This document shows positions 1 to 12,039 of a stretch of 64,000 bases of DNA, one piece after another. The notes below the pieces were generated by a model. That model was not told the origin of the DNA, made no database searches, and worked only from the letters and a program-made list of their open reading frames with translations. How positions within the stretch are numbered: the first letter of the stretch is position 1; every line of letters begins with the position of its first letter. Source of the DNA: Hesseltinella vesiculosa (Eukaryota; Mucoromycota; Mucoromycetes; Mucorales; Cunninghamellaceae). Where the stretch lies: positions 496,001 through 560,000 of the forward strand of contig MCGT01000013.1 in NCBI GenBank assembly GCA_002104935.1, given 5' to 3'. Made by a program: the position numbers and the translations under genes.

Positions 1-2042
1 ATTGGTTTTTGGAGATACCAAGACCATGCTCAGCACTGATGGAACCCTTTTGCTTGGCTAAATGACAATGAATGACAATGAAACAAGGTGAGTCCTTTTT
101 TCTTTCTACTGAAGAGGGTACTTACAAACCCATTCGAACAAGAAGGGTTCGATCAGTTCCAACACGCGGGGATCAGCACTCTTGGCAGGAATGTTCAGGT
201 GCAAGTTGCCATCACCTACATGACCATAGCCAACAACATCGATCACTGGTGAATCCGGCTTGCCAAAGGCACCACCTTGTTCCAGATGGTCGCGCATTTC
301 CAACACACAATCGTTGATTTTGGACACAGGCATCGAGATATCATACTTGTACACGGCTGGTTCCTTGCCCAGAGCCTCCGTCAGTCCTTCGCGCACGCCC
401 CAAATACGCTTGCTTTGGCTTTCGTCCTGTGCCACCACACCATCCTGAGCAATGCCATCGGTCATCATGTCTTCCAAGTAAGTGTTCAATTTCTGATAAA
501 GAGACGGTGAGCCCTTCTTTTTTTTTGTCCTCCTTTCCATTTACTTCTTCGTCGTGATCCTTGTTGGACCCACTGGTTTCAATCAAGACATAAAAGGGAT
601 ATTCATTGTCCATGATGGAGCGAGCGTCGTTGTGCTTCTTGAAGATTTGGAAAGCATTGTTATCGTAATATTCAAAGGCTACGGTGGACAAGAAACAGAG
701 CAGGATGAGTCACGATCCTGTTGGACGTTCAGCGCTGAAGACTTACCCGACAGAATTTCTGAAAGTTGAATGCGAGACTGCTTAAAGGCCTTTTGCACGT
801 CCTCGAACGAGTCCACACCCAACAAGGCGACATGGATGGCCTGCAAGTAGGAAGCATTAGAAAGGAACGCTGGACCAATTCAATCGAGACTTACACTGGG
901 GCGGCGTGGGGTCAGGATGGAGATACCAGTGATGATACCGATGGTACCTTCAGAGCCGATGAACAGTTGCTTCAAATCATAGCCAGTGTTGTCCTTGCGT
1001 AGGGTCGACATACTGTCAAGAATAGTGCCATCCGGCAACACCTAAGTCATGACGCATGCAACAAAACAGAATGAGTGTGTGCTCCGTCGCTCGATCCACC
1101 ATCTTACAGCTTCAATGCCCAAAACAGTTCCATGGAGCGAGCCATAACGGACGAGGCGAAGGCCACCAGCGTTGGTTGCCAAGTTGCCACCAATATGACA
1201 GCTGGGACAAGAAAGAGGCGGGTTTAAAGTTTAGCCATCGAATCTCCGAGTGTCAAACAAAAATCATGTGCAACTCACCTGCCCTTTGCACCCAGATCCA
1301 GAGGCATCATGAAGCCCTTTTCACCCAGCCAGTTATCCAGCGATTCAAGCACGCAGCCAGCATCTGCCGTCAGGATACCAGACACATCGTCAAAGGATCG
1401 GATTTGGTTCATGCCTTGCAGGCTGACAACCACTTCATCGAACAAAGGCACAGACCCACCAACCAGGCCGGTGTTGCCACCTTGAGGAACCACAGCGATT
1501 CTTTGGGTGATATTAACAAATGGTCAGGTCCCATGAAGGTTTTGACAAGAAAAAAAAAAAAAAGCGGGGAGGGGCGACGGCTTACTTTTGTTCATTGCAG
1601 TATTTGAGAATGTCAGAGACCTGCTGGGTGGTCTTTGGCTTGAGGACAAGTTGAGACTGGCCTCGGAATTTGTTCATCCAGTCAGTGTTGAAGGCCTCCA
1701 GATCGTCTTCATTTTGGTAAATCAAGCCCGTGTCACCCACAATCGAGCGAAAATAGTCGACATCGGTGCTCGTCAACTATCGAAACGTTGGCAGAACCGT
1801 TGGTACCATTTTAAAGCTAGCTTTTAGCAGCATACCTTTTTGTACTTATCATCGCGTTGGAAACCAGGGTACTTTTCAACCGTCAATGGCACGGTCTTTT
1901 TGCCAGTGGCATACAATCGAAAGGTGTTCAATGTGGAGCGAGTCATCGTTTTTTGAAGCACGATGGAATGGGTCAAGCCCATTCTTGAAGCCGCAATGGC
2001 GTTGGACAAGGGTCGATTCAGACGAGAAGCCGAGCGTAACAT
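1..2042 (-). CDS. D-2-hydroxyglutarate / D-lactate dehydrogenase, mitochondrial (3' end cut by window edge)
   Basis: FAD-linked oxidase of the DLD2/D2HGDH family, which oxidises D-2-hydroxy acids in mitochondria. Nine exons are in view: 1836-2042, 1586-1776, 1279-1500, 1108-1201, 895-1041, 747-840, 545-678, 126-492 and 1-57; the reading frame stays open across every junction. The N-terminus is rich in Arg/Ser and lacks acidic residues, as in a mitochondrial presequence. The FAD-binding PCMH motif [11 protein letters not shown] lies in exon 3, followed by [15 protein letters not shown] across the exon 3/4 junction. The C-terminal oxidase part carries [13 protein letters not shown] and the family signature SISAEHGLG. 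The last residues and stop lie to the left of the window. It is divergent from the lipase gene over about 150 bp. Family assignment is firm; the substrate (2-hydroxyglutarate or lactate) cannot be told from sequence alone. Confidence 0.9.
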
Positions 2043-2196
2043 GAGCGGTGAACAGGCAACAAGAAGAGAAAAAAGAAAAGAAACAAGTGACTCACGATTT
2101 TTCTCGCTACATCAACTTTTGGGCTACCGAATGCCCCGCCTTTAATTTTTTTGGGGGAGATTTTCTTTTTTTCGCTTGCTCTTTCTCTTTGTCTTC

Positions 2197-3794
2197 ATGT
2201 ACTTGATATATGTTTGTATTTTTATCTTATTAGCAGGGTCAGCAGCACAACAGTATGTCATAGACAGACCTATCCCACCGGCACAGACGCTGTCATTGCG
2301 ACGCATGTATTACCTAAATCCACGCACCAACCAACTCACCCGATTAGCACGCCACCCCCAAGGCGATCCACTTGCCTCCGAGTCCTCGCGCTCAGTCTAC
2401 CGTGTGCAGCCCATCCTAGAACAACACTCAGTCCCTTCACAATCCACCCTTCAACTTTTAAGGCAAACTGCTGTGCGCCATGGCAAACCTCGGTGGCACA
2501 TGCTGACGGCCAACGACATCGCCATTACCCAGAACTGGAACTGGGTGCCCGACATTAAAAACCAAAGCTCCGTCCTAGCCCTGGCCAAGATGTGCTATGA
2601 CGCCTATACAAAGCTTGGCGAAGACGACTGGTATGATATTGACAAGGACAAATGGCACGTGGTAAGTCACGCAAACAAAAAAAGTGCAACGTGGACCAAC
2701 TCGTTGGCTCATGCGCCTCACTTATTTTTTTGAATTTCAAGAATGATACATTTGGTTGGGATGGTGATGGGTTACGAGGGCACGTTTTTGGCAACCAAGA
2801 CAACAGCTTATTAGTGATTGCCATCAAAGGCACAACCGCCGGCCTGTTCAGTGGCGGTCCCACCGGTGATAAGGATAAGCAGAATGCAAGGCCGATCGAC
2901 CGCGCCAAGGAAGATGAGGAATGCTAACGCGCCTATTCTGGATAGGACAATTTATTGTTTTCATGCTGCTGTGGCCGGGTCAGTCGCGTGTGGAAACCGG
3001 TCTGCAACTGTTTTCAAGACGATAATAACCGATGTGAAGAGTCATGCGTCCAAGATACCATCATGGGTGAAGAACTTTATTACGACCATGCCGTGGTAAG
3101 GCGTGAAACGACAGGGTGCACGGACCAAAAGAATGCCGACTGGTTTTTTTTTTTTCCTGTAGCAAATGTACTTGGATTTGAGTGACGCTTTCCCGGATGC
3201 CACAATCTGGCTAACGGGCCACTCCCTGGGCGGAGGTGTTGCGGCGCTTGTGGGCCAAACATTTGGACTGCCGGCTGTTTCCTTTGAAGCGCCGGGCGAT
3301 CGCCTGGCCTCCCTTCGATTACATTTGCCAAGACTACCAAAGATACCCATCTGGCATTTTGGAAATACAGCCGATCCTATTTTCATTGGTGAATGTCAAG
3401 GCATTTATAGCTCCTGCTGGTAAAAATGCCAAACAAGGACGATTGCTCGACGTTCTAACTTTTTCTGCCATCAGGTACGGTGGGTTTGCCATTGAAACGC
3501 ATTGCCACTCTGGAAAGGTATAGAGAGACGCAGGCGAACGGGCATCTCACCTTGTGTTTCACCGCGTAGACATGCGTTTGGGACACAGTCAAGGAAAAAG
3601 GTTGGCGGGTGGATATCCGATCCCATCGAATTGGCGACATCATTGAAAAGATCCTGCTACAGCCCGACGTTTTCAGCCTACCGGAATGCGTGCCGCAGAC
3701 CAACTGCAGCGATTGCTCTGGATGGGATTTTTACGACGATCGCGACAACGCGCTGTTCTATTTGCACTCGCCTGACGAATACCGTTCCTTGTAA
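2197..3794 (+). CDS. ATG15: Autophagic lipase ATG15
   Basis: Class-3 (alpha/beta hydrolase) phospholipase/lipase that disintegrates autophagic and multivesicular bodies in the vacuole. Exons: 2197-2661, 2742-2885, 2946-3095, 3163-3419, 3475-3517, 3570-3794. The start ATG at 2197 opens directly into a hydrophobic signal-anchor ([14 protein letters not shown]). The catalytic serine is in TGHSLGGG (exon 4), a likely Asp in NTADPIF, and a His in SHRIGD near the end. The Cys-rich family block DNLLFSCCC follows exon 3's start. Intron 2 (2886-2945) begins GC (GCAAGG) and ends AG with a CTAAC branch-like motif; only this junction preserves the conserved DNLLFSCCC block in frame. The protein is about 427 residues and lacks a long Ser-rich tail. 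Confidence 0.92.
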
Positions 3795-3879
3795 TTAAAG
3801 CGTGCTATGTTTATCTGTCAACCTAATTTTCGCCTGGTCAAAATGGGTGGTCCTTGTCTGAGAGACCAGTAACTTTATT

Positions 3880-4983
3880 CTAAAATTTAAAAACCTGGTC
3901 CGCTAACTTGCTTATAGGCTTTGGTATGTTGTAACCAAGTTCGTTCGTGATCTAGTGTAAAAAAAAAAAAAGATGTCCTTTCTTGAGTGTCTTTTTTTTT
4001 CTCCAGCCTATCTCCGTCCTTTACCTGCTCTATGTCGGTGATCATCGGCTGTGGTCCACACACCAAGAGCTGAATGTCGTCACTGGGTGGTGGCATCCAC
4101 TTGGCCACAATATCCTTGGTGACATATCCGACACCTTGAGCCCAATCATCTGGAGGCACAATGAGTACGTAGTATATCCTGAACTGGTCCGAGTACTGGC
4201 GGTTAAGGCGGTCTAGTTTGTTCTTGAGCAAGATGTCGTCCAGGGAATTATTGGCATAGACCAGGGTTATCTTTGTCTTATCATCAGGATTCTTCAAGGC
4301 AGCCTTGATGATGGGTAACATAGGTGTGATACCGGATCCACCTAATAAATCAATCGTCATTAGTCTGTTTACCTTTGTGTTCCGCCTGTTCTTACCGGCA
4401 ATCATGCCAATTTCGCGCATGCCGTTGGGCACGTAAAAGTAAGCCCCATTTGGTCCTTGGATGTCGACGAGATCGCCAGGTGCCAGTTTTTCCATGTAGC
4501 TCGAAACCAGCCCTGTTGGGTATGTCTAAAAACACAAGGATGAGTCAGACAGAGAGGGCGAAAAGGAACGATGTCTTTTATCCTGTCGTACCTTGATCAC
4601 CAAATCAAAATGACCAAAGGTGTCATTGCCGGTGGTGGGTGTATAGCTTCGTTTCTCTTCTTTGCCATTGATGACTGCTACTATTGAGATATGCTGTCCT
4701 ATTGGTAGATCCAAGGTGTCGGTGGATCGAGGAAGGGCAAATCGATACCTTGTGTTTAAAAAAAAAAACGATGGGGTAATGGGTCAGCTCAATGATTTTT
4801 TTTCTAGCCAACCCCAAAACGGAAGAAAATAAAAAAGAAGAGCCTAGACATGATGAACCACTTACAAGCTTGTATTGTGATTCACCTTAATCTTCTCCAC
4901 CAGAGGGAATGATTTGGCAAGATGCTGATCCAATATACGACTTGACCCTGTGCAATTTTAAAACATGAATTCGATAAGCAAGC

Positions 4984-5029
<46 letters not shown>

Positions 5030-5182
5030 GCTCCTTTTTTTTTAGTACGTACTTGACCTCCTTGCCGAGTAATACCAGAGAGCCAAAGTGACAGAAGCGA
5101 TGGTAGCCGATGTGCCTAGGATGAGTGGATCACATAGAATTCTATAGATGGTGCGAAGGGACGCTGGTGCTCGAATCGCCAT
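3880..5182 (-). CDS. NADH-cytochrome b5 reductase
   Basis: FAD flavoprotein that passes electrons from NADH to cytochrome b5 for lipid desaturation and sterol synthesis. Six exons: 5053-5182, 4866-4947, 4592-4748, 4396-4525, 4025-4341, 3880-3951; 295 residues. An N-terminal membrane anchor (around residues 22-40, [15 protein letters not shown]) puts it in the ER or outer mitochondrial memb. The FAD motif RSYTPTTG is near residue 105, the NADH motif GGSGITPM near 167, and CGPQPM near 262 (the family usually has CGPPPM). The protein ends in DQVFKF, typical of the family. Intron 1 holds an uninterrupted run of 41 A on the plus strand. Both CBR1 and MCR1 orthologues are possible. Confidence 0.92.
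4986..5026. repeat. 41-bp homopolymer A tract inside intron 1 of cytochrome b5 reductase
   Basis: An unbroken run of 41 A (T in the transcript sense) sits just upstream of the acceptor side of intron 1. It is the longest homopolymer in the window and extends the polypyrimidine tract seen in most introns here. Its true length may be uncertain in the assembly. Confidence 0.95.
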
Positions 5183-5732
5183 TGAAAGGGAGAGACGAAA
5201 AAAGAAATAAAAAAAAAAGGTGCACGGAGTTTTTGAATGAAATTGTGAAAGGAGATTGGCCGAGTAGCTCCGCCTTTGCTCAATTAGGAGTTGGAGGATG
5301 GTCTTGCATTTGGCATCTTCCTACTTGTGCTTCTAAACGGATGGCTTGGAACTACATACGAGGATCGAAGGGACAGTCAGCCAAAAATGTTTTCGCAGGA
5401 TACTCCGTTTTTTTGGCACGCTGTCCAGGCTGTAGATTATCGACAGCATTGGAGTAATCAGATCATTTCAGGAACGGCAGCAGGTAACGTTGTCATCGTA
5501 CCAGACGAAGACAAAGGGGTATTTTTTTCGAGGTCAAGATGACAGTATCAGAAATTTTATTGGGCAGTGACGAAGTTGACAAGAGAGTCAACCCGCTCGT
5601 TGTTGTGATTCGTAATTCCCAAGCTACCCAGCGCAATCCACCTTTAGCAAGTCCCCCTGAAACACCACTGCATAGAAATAAAACCGTGCTCGCACCTCAT
5701 TTGTGATTTTTACTTTCAAATAAACTTTCATC
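5183..5732. other. Intergenic region without a recognised gene
   Basis: This stretch is the upstream region of cytochrome b5 reductase and the downstream region of chitin deacetylase. An open frame around 5291-5542 has no recognisable domain and no supporting neighbours. I see no RNA gene or repeat here. Confidence 0.6.
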
Positions 5733-7221
5733 TCATTGGCCAAGCAGGCACGCAAGCATCATTGCCAGGACCACCATGACGCCTTGGATTTGGATATTGG
5801 AAGCAGAAGATTTAACTCCAACAAGGACGCTCCCTTTCCCATTGCCTTTGTCGGATGAGGATGGATACGTGAATGCCTGCTCCCAATAAGGATGAACATC
5901 ATTGATGCATTGGTGAATGGGCATCACGTTGAACGTCTCCTGCAGCTTTGGTAGCCATTTCTCTGCCACATCAATGGTGTTTTTGCTGCTTTCATGTTCC
6001 TATTTTCAAAAAAAAAAAAAAATGAGGGTTAACCTTGCCGCCATAAGAGTGAAATAGATATGTACCAAGGTGATGTGGCCTCGAGTGTCATTGCCAAGCT
6101 TTGCGTTATCAATCCATTTTTGGAAAAAGGCATGGACCTCGGCTGGCTGCAATTTACCTCCAGATTGGCCACCCACCTAGGAGAAAAAAAAAACATGAGA
6201 CAAATCTGAGAAAAAAAATGCAGAATATACCATGTTCCAATCATAAGAATCTTGATCCCAGAGAATAGTGCGCATACCCATCTGATGGGCAATGGCCCGG
6301 ACACGGTCATCCACATCGCCGTAAGGAGGCCGCCAGCATTTTGGAGTGATGCCGAGGACCTGCTTAATGGCTCGATGCGTCCAATAGAGCTGTGCCACGA
6401 CTTCTTCATTGGTGAGAGATGTCATTTGTGGATGAGACCAGGTGTGAGAGCAAATGGTATGACCATTATTCAACGCTCGCTGGGCTGCATCTGGAAATTT
6501 GGCGACGTTGGAACCAACAACTAGACGCGATAAAAAAAATAAATAAATCATCGACGTGAAACTGAGAAAAAAAACCCGGAAATAACGTCTTACAAAAGAG
6601 GGTGGCGCGCTGCATGTTGTTGGCTACCAGGTAATTGTAGAATCGAGGTTGGTCATAGAGCTTGTCTTGGTCAGAGGTGGGGTACATCATTTTGTAAGGG
6701 CCGTCATCGTAATTTAAACCCCAGTCTCCGGCGCGTGGGCAGTAATAGATATCTTCGGGTAGATAGTCGGCCTTGGGTGTTTTGCAGGAGGTGGCGCTCC
6801 ACCAACAATCCTTGTCGGTATCGGAATCGTAGGATTTGATGTCAAATGTCCAATCTTTGACAATTCTGGGGGCAATCTTTGGGACTTTGTTCCAGTCGAT
6901 GGCCTTGACGACGGCCTGGACTTCGGGATGGTTGACGGGCGGCTGCTTCAGAATTTCTGGGTACATGCTCAAGTCCAAGTCTACTGGTTTCAAATCTCCC
7001 GTTTGGAATTGATCGGGTCGAGGTACTTGCTTGACTACCCCGGCCGTAGGCACCGCCACATGATTGAGCCAAGCAGGTGACGACTGAGGAAGCACGTTGC
7101 CGGCCTCGACTGGTTTGGCACCTAGTAAGGTAATGGCGCTACCTATGGTTAGCAATTGAAATGATACAAGCATACTGATTTTGTGAAAAACAAAGAAGAA
7201 TGACAGCAAAGTCTGGCCCAT
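5733..7221 (-). CDS. Chitin deacetylase (polysaccharide deacetylase, GPI-anchored type)
   Basis: Carbohydrate-esterase family 4 enzyme that removes N-acetyl groups from chitin to give chitosan, the major wall polymer of Mucorales. Four exons: 6594-7221, 6231-6520, 6066-6176, 5733-5999; 431 residues. The CE4 motifs are present in order: LNYDDGPY (motif 1, with Asp-Asp), SHTWSH (metal-binding His pair), and RPPYGDVDDR (motif 3). The tail is Ser/Gly-rich and ends in a hydrophobic segment (GVMVVLAMMLACLLGQ), consistent with GPI attachment at the wall or membrane. The first ATG (7221) has a good context; an in-frame ATG at 7173 would give a shorter, more usual signal peptide and may be used instead. 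Confidence 0.93.
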
Positions 7222-7492
7222 TCTCTTTTCTAATTATTTTGTGTCTTGCTTGATCGGCGGACTGACTGGCCCACCTTTTTTTTTTTTTTGAGTTTTCAGT
7301 TTCAGCCAATTCCAATCTGGACACCCGGACATTTTTTTTCCATGACATATTGACTCGACACACCAAGGAACAAACAAACCTCGAACAAACCTACAAGAAA
7401 TACGTCAATCCTAAACACCTCATCCGAGACTTTTTTTTTTTTTGGGGGGGGGGAATGATTTTTCAAAAAAAAAATATTTATTGCACAAGATT

Positions 7493-9385
7493 TCATTGCT
7501 GTTGTGAGCGTTGCATCATCATCATCACGTCTTGATAATTATTACCAGAGGGATCGGGCATACCAGGGGAATACATGTTCATCATGGCCGCAGGGTTCAC
7601 CATCAAGCTGGGATGCACCATACCATTCATTAGGTCGGCGGGGTTCATGGTTTGGGCTGAGACGGCGGGGGGAGTGGGTGCAGAGATGGGTGTGGAGGCT
7701 GCAGGTGGTGTACCAGCCGAGGCTGACGAAGGTCGGTGAGGAGTGGATGAAGAAGGTAGACTCATGGCGCCGGGGCTGGAGGGCATGGGGTTTCCATGCA
7801 TCATCATGTCGGGAGTGATCATGCCATTCATTGGGAAGGGTTGGGTAACATTGGCCATCATGGCCTGTTGTTGGTGTTGAGGTTGTGATTGGGGAAAGGC
7901 TTGAGATTGCTGGGGAGATGCTTGCATTTGTTGTTGGAGCTGCTGGCGGAAGAACAGCTGAGGATCCATATTGCCCATGAGCATAGGCATGGATAGACTG
8001 GAGGCTGGTTTGTTCTGTTGTTGGTGCTGTTGCTGCTGGAGCTGGAGCTGTTGTTGACGCAAGGCGATCATCATTTGCTGTTGTTGCTGAAGCTGCTGTT
8101 GCGAGAAGTTCCCAGGCTGGGAGGCTTGGGGCTGGGGCATGTGCGGAGCAGCTTGCATGGTCTGTGGTGCGGGTGATTGCTGGATGCGCATTTGGGGAGT
8201 GGATTGAGGCGGTATATGAGGAGTGGAATGCGACAATTGAGGGGTAGATTGATTAGGCATGTGGGGAGTGTTTTGGTGGGCGGACTGAGGTGAATGCTGA
8301 GCCAGTTGGTTGGGTGGCATGGATTGCGAGTGGGGTGAGGCGTGGCTAGGAGAAGGAGGCACAGATTGCTGACCTTGGGGCGTACCTGGTGCGTGCTGAG
8401 GAGTGGAAGGCTGCTGCGGGGTGTGATGGGCGTCAGAGGGTGAATGTGTGGAGGCAGCACTGGCTTGATCGGATAGTCTTTCCTGGGAAGTGCCATCTTG
8501 CTTAAAATAGGACTGGGTGGTGGACAGCAATTGCTGGATGCGAGTGGCCGTGGCGCTTTTTGGTGCAGGCAGCTCGGAGAGATCAGGAGGTGCTGGTGCC
8601 TTGAAATCCTAAAAAGAGAGAGAGAGAGAGAGTCCAGATCAGTCAAAGGCAAACATCTTCACCTCAGGACTTACATCACCGGATTTGTGTAAATCAGCCA
8701 TGGTGGCCAGATAGGTCAGGTTGGATTGGAGCCGTGCTTGGTATATGGAGAGGGAAGGGTCTTGCATGGCGGCGCTTTGGTTTTCAATACAGAGACGGAT
8801 GATTTCTTGGTTCATGGCAAGGATGGCTTCGACCCGCTTGGCATACATCTCGAGATCGATTTTCTTGTCGAGCGACAGTTCCGACTTTCGAGGCGAGCTT
8901 GGATGGGTTGTGGAAGTTGGGGTGGTTGACATGGCCATGGACGAAGGCGTGGGTTTGGTGGATGGTTGCTGTGGCGGGCGTGGTTGTTGTTGATTGGGTG
9001 GTTGTTGCATTTGCATGAGCTGCTGCTGTTGCTGCATCATGAAGAATTGCCGTCTTTGATTGTCATCCATACGCTGGAGCATCATTTGCTGTTGTTGCTT
9101 GGCCAGCAGGAGTTGCTGTTGCTGTTGCTGCTGAGGAAGCATGGTATTCATAGGGGGGCGAAAAGGCATGCCTGTGGGGCTTGGCATCGAGGCATTGATC
9201 ATGTTGGTATCCATAAAGTTTTGTTGATTGTACATTTGAGCTTGCTTGGCCGCCAGGATCGTTTGTTGTTGTTGAGGGGGGAGTCGCTGGAACGCCATTG
9301 GATCGACTGCCAGCTGATCAATACTGCCATCAACTACAGGACTTGGCCCGTAAGCATTGGCTTGTGCTCCAGGAAATGGATTCAT
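7493..9385 (-). CDS. SS18-like (SSXT/SNH domain) glutamine-rich protein
   Basis: Two exons (8675-9385 and 7493-8608), 608 residues. Residues about 185-237 read as an SNH/SSXT domain: an NQEIIRLCIENQ helix followed by YQARLQSNLTYLATMAD, closely matching the pattern of animal SS18 and plant GIF proteins, where this domain contacts the SWI/SNF ATPase or a partner transcription factor. On both sides the protein is low-complexity: Q, P, M and S-rich, with several CAG/CAA runs, as in metazoan SS18. I infer a nuclear co-activator associated with chromatin remodelling. The start is the first ATG of the frame that leads into the domain without a poly-T intron; an upstream ATG near 9518 could add a short leader exon, but I see no good splice pair. 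Confidence 0.75.
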
Positions 9386-9954
9386 AACAAAAAAAAAAAA
9401 GATGAAGGGGTAAAGAAAGAGAATGAAAAAAGTGGGAGGCCAAACAAAAAAAAAAAAAACAAAGCGGGAACAGCTTTCCCTTTTTGCATCCGAATTCAAG
9501 TCTTGATTGGTTGCCATGGTTGTTGACTGTTTGGGAAAAAAATATTTTGATCGTTGAGGATTCTTTTTTGATTTTACAATCCATTTTATGTTTAGAGGAT
9601 GCAAGTCAACATAGCTTTGTACACAGCAACGCTTGGAGAAAAAAATAAGGGCAATTTAACAAATGGAAGGCACTGCGCTGCCATTGGCCCAATCTTTTCG
9701 TTTCCGCGCAGATGAAATGCTCGGTTCCAAACTTTTTTTTCCTTTCCTTCTTTCTTTTTCAAACACTTTGGCCAAAAGGGTTCTGGGTAAGTGGAGACAA
9801 GGCAAAGCACGACAACGCTGAAATTAGAGAGAAGGGATGAGAAAATAAGGTTGTGAGGGAGGACTTCCTGTTCGGGGCATTATGAATTGCTGGCTGACCA
9901 AAAATACCCTTTTTCCTTTTCTCTCTTTTTTTTCCCACCCCCACCCCCAACTCC
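9386..9954. promoter_or_regulatory. Shared divergent promoter region
   Basis: The 569 bp between the SS18-like gene (minus) and the sugar transporter (plus) contain several pyrimidine tracts, including a CT-rich and C-rich stretch (about 9905-9950) immediately before the transporter ATG. No RNA gene or repeat was recognised. Confidence 0.5.
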
Positions 9955-12039
9955 ATGCCAACGTACAACAACATTCACTATGAACGATTACCGAATTCCC
10001 CCTTGACAGGCATGAATACAAAAAACCAAACAGATCAGTTGACTGCTGAGGACATTGTAGAAACATCGTCAGTGTCGTCGGTCGGCCCTCCACCCACCAA
10101 AGGCACATGGTACGTCTACCTGTTGGTCATGACCGTCTGTATTGGTGGGTTTCTCTTTGGTTACGATACGTAAGTCCAATGACACTCGCACTACCCTAGC
10201 ACTCATCTTGCTTTTTTTTTGTGGGGATCCGTAGTGGAGGTACGAGATCTACTCTTGACACTTGGACCACTTTTTTTTTTTTTTACTCAACCTATTTTCT
10301 TTTAGTGATTTCCGGTGCACTGACACCGATTCAAGACGAATTCCATTTGGGAACAAGAGAAAAAGAATTGGTGGTCGGTGCCACTACCTTTGGTGCTATC
10401 TGGGGTGGGTTGTTTGCTGGCTTGGTAAGATCATACCTGTAATCCCTCGAAAGCTCATATTTTTTTTTTCGGGTGCCCAAAGCTCTCGGACAAATTTGGC
10501 CGAAAGGTAGAAAATACGCTTGCATGTGACACCGACGGCTGAATTCCTTTTTTTTTTTTTTACAGCTCCTTGTGTGGGTGGCTTCGGTGGTGTTTGTTCT
10601 AGGTGCAGTACTGATTGCTGCTGCTCCAAACTATGCTTGCTTATTAATTGGTCGTCTCGTTGTCGGTCTCGGTGTCGGTATTGCCTCGATGATTGTACCT
10701 GTGTTCATTGGTTAGTGGGGAGGAAAAGGGGCTGCTGACAAGAGCCTTATTCCGGGTTTTTTTTTTTCAGGTGAAGTGGCTCCCAAGGATATCCGTGGTC
10801 GACTGACCGTGCTGAATACCATTCTTTGTACGTTTGGCCAAGTTTTTGCTTACTTGATGAACATCGCCTTTGCCAATGTGTATGAAGGCTGGCGCTACAT
10901 GTTCGGCATAGCTGCTGTGCCTGCGCTGTTCCAACTTCTGGTCATGCCATTCCTTCCCGAATCCCCTCGCCACTTAATCATTGCCGGCAACGAAGACATG
11001 GCAAGAAAGGTGATCTGCCGAATTTATGGCGACGATGTGCCTAGAAGCTTTATCGAAAACGAAATCAAGACGATCCGCGATGACATTATGGTGTCGAAAT
11101 CCGGCAGCTACTCTGACTTTAAGAAGCCTGAACACTATCGCCCCTTGATCATTGGTACAGCTTACTTGAAGAAAAAGGGGCGTACATTCTCACTCTTTTT
11201 TTTTCCTAGCATGTATTCTGCAAGCAGCTCAACAACTCAGCGGCTTCAATGCTGCCATGTATTACGCCTCGACGATCTTACAAATGGCCGGCTTCCGTAG
11301 CAACTCGAGCTCGACGAGCGTAGCCATCATTGTCACAGTCATCAACTTTGCGTTTACAGTGATTGCCGTTACGATCATTGACCGCGTGGGACGACGCCGA
11401 CTGCTGGTGATCACCATGGCAACCATGATCCTCGGCCTAATTGCCCTTGGTGTGACCTTTGGTGTGCAACAAAACTTCCTCACCAAACAGGCGACGTGCT
11501 CCGGCTACACCAGTAACTGCGCTCGCTGTGTCATTGATACAGACTGCGGCTGGTCGATCAGCCAGAACATTTGCATTCCTTCGGCCAGCAATCCCGGTGA
11601 CATCTTCCAAAGCCCTTCTGGCTGCCCTGCTCGCCCCAACGACCGCGCCATTGTCGGTGTCCTGATTGCTTCGCTCGTGGTCTACGTGGCCTCGTATGCA
11701 TTAGGCCTGGGCTACGCTCCTTGGTTGATCCAAAGTGAAATCTTTACGACAGCCATGCGCGGCAAGGCCACCGGTATATCGACAGCTGTCAACTGGATCT
11801 GCAATTTGATCATCTCTACTTCCTTCTTGTCCATGACCGAAGCCATGTCCACGGGTGGCACCTACTTTTTCTATGCCGCGCTCTCCATCGTGCTCTGGGT
11901 CTTCATTTACTGGCTTGTCCCAGAAGTAAGTTGTCACTCTTTCATCCACGAAAACGTCTAACCCTCACGCTTTCTCTCCTGCCACTAGACCATGCGACTA
12001 TCGCTGGAAGAAATCCATCAAGGCTTTTTGAAACAATAA
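9955..12039 (+). CDS. Proton/myo-inositol-type sugar transporter (SLC2A13 / plant INT2-like, MFS)
   Basis: Major-facilitator sugar porter, 552 residues, probably plasma-membrane. Exons: 9955-10169, 10235-10239, 10306-10424, 10483-10506, 10566-10710, 10771-11154, 11210-11925, 11989-12039. TM1 contains [16 protein letters not shown], and LSDKFGRK and DRVGRRRL are the two copies of the sugar-porter D-R-x-G-R-R motif. PESPRHL follows TM6. The loop between TM9 and TM10 carries a Cys-rich PSI-like segment ([13 protein letters not shown]), a feature of the HMIT/INT2 branch rather than of fungal ITR1. Exon 2 is only 5 nt (TGGAG): joining exon 1 directly to exon 3 breaks the frame, while including it restores the conserved GYDTGVISG. 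Exon 4 is only 24 nt. Confidence 0.92.

Noticed and set aside
5291..5542. 83-codon frame on the plus strand
   Set aside because: No recognisable domain, no clear splice partners; likely chance.
7173..7221. Alternative chitin deacetylase start at 7173
   Set aside because: Gives a more canonical signal peptide, but the first ATG at 7221 has a stronger context; left as an alternative only.
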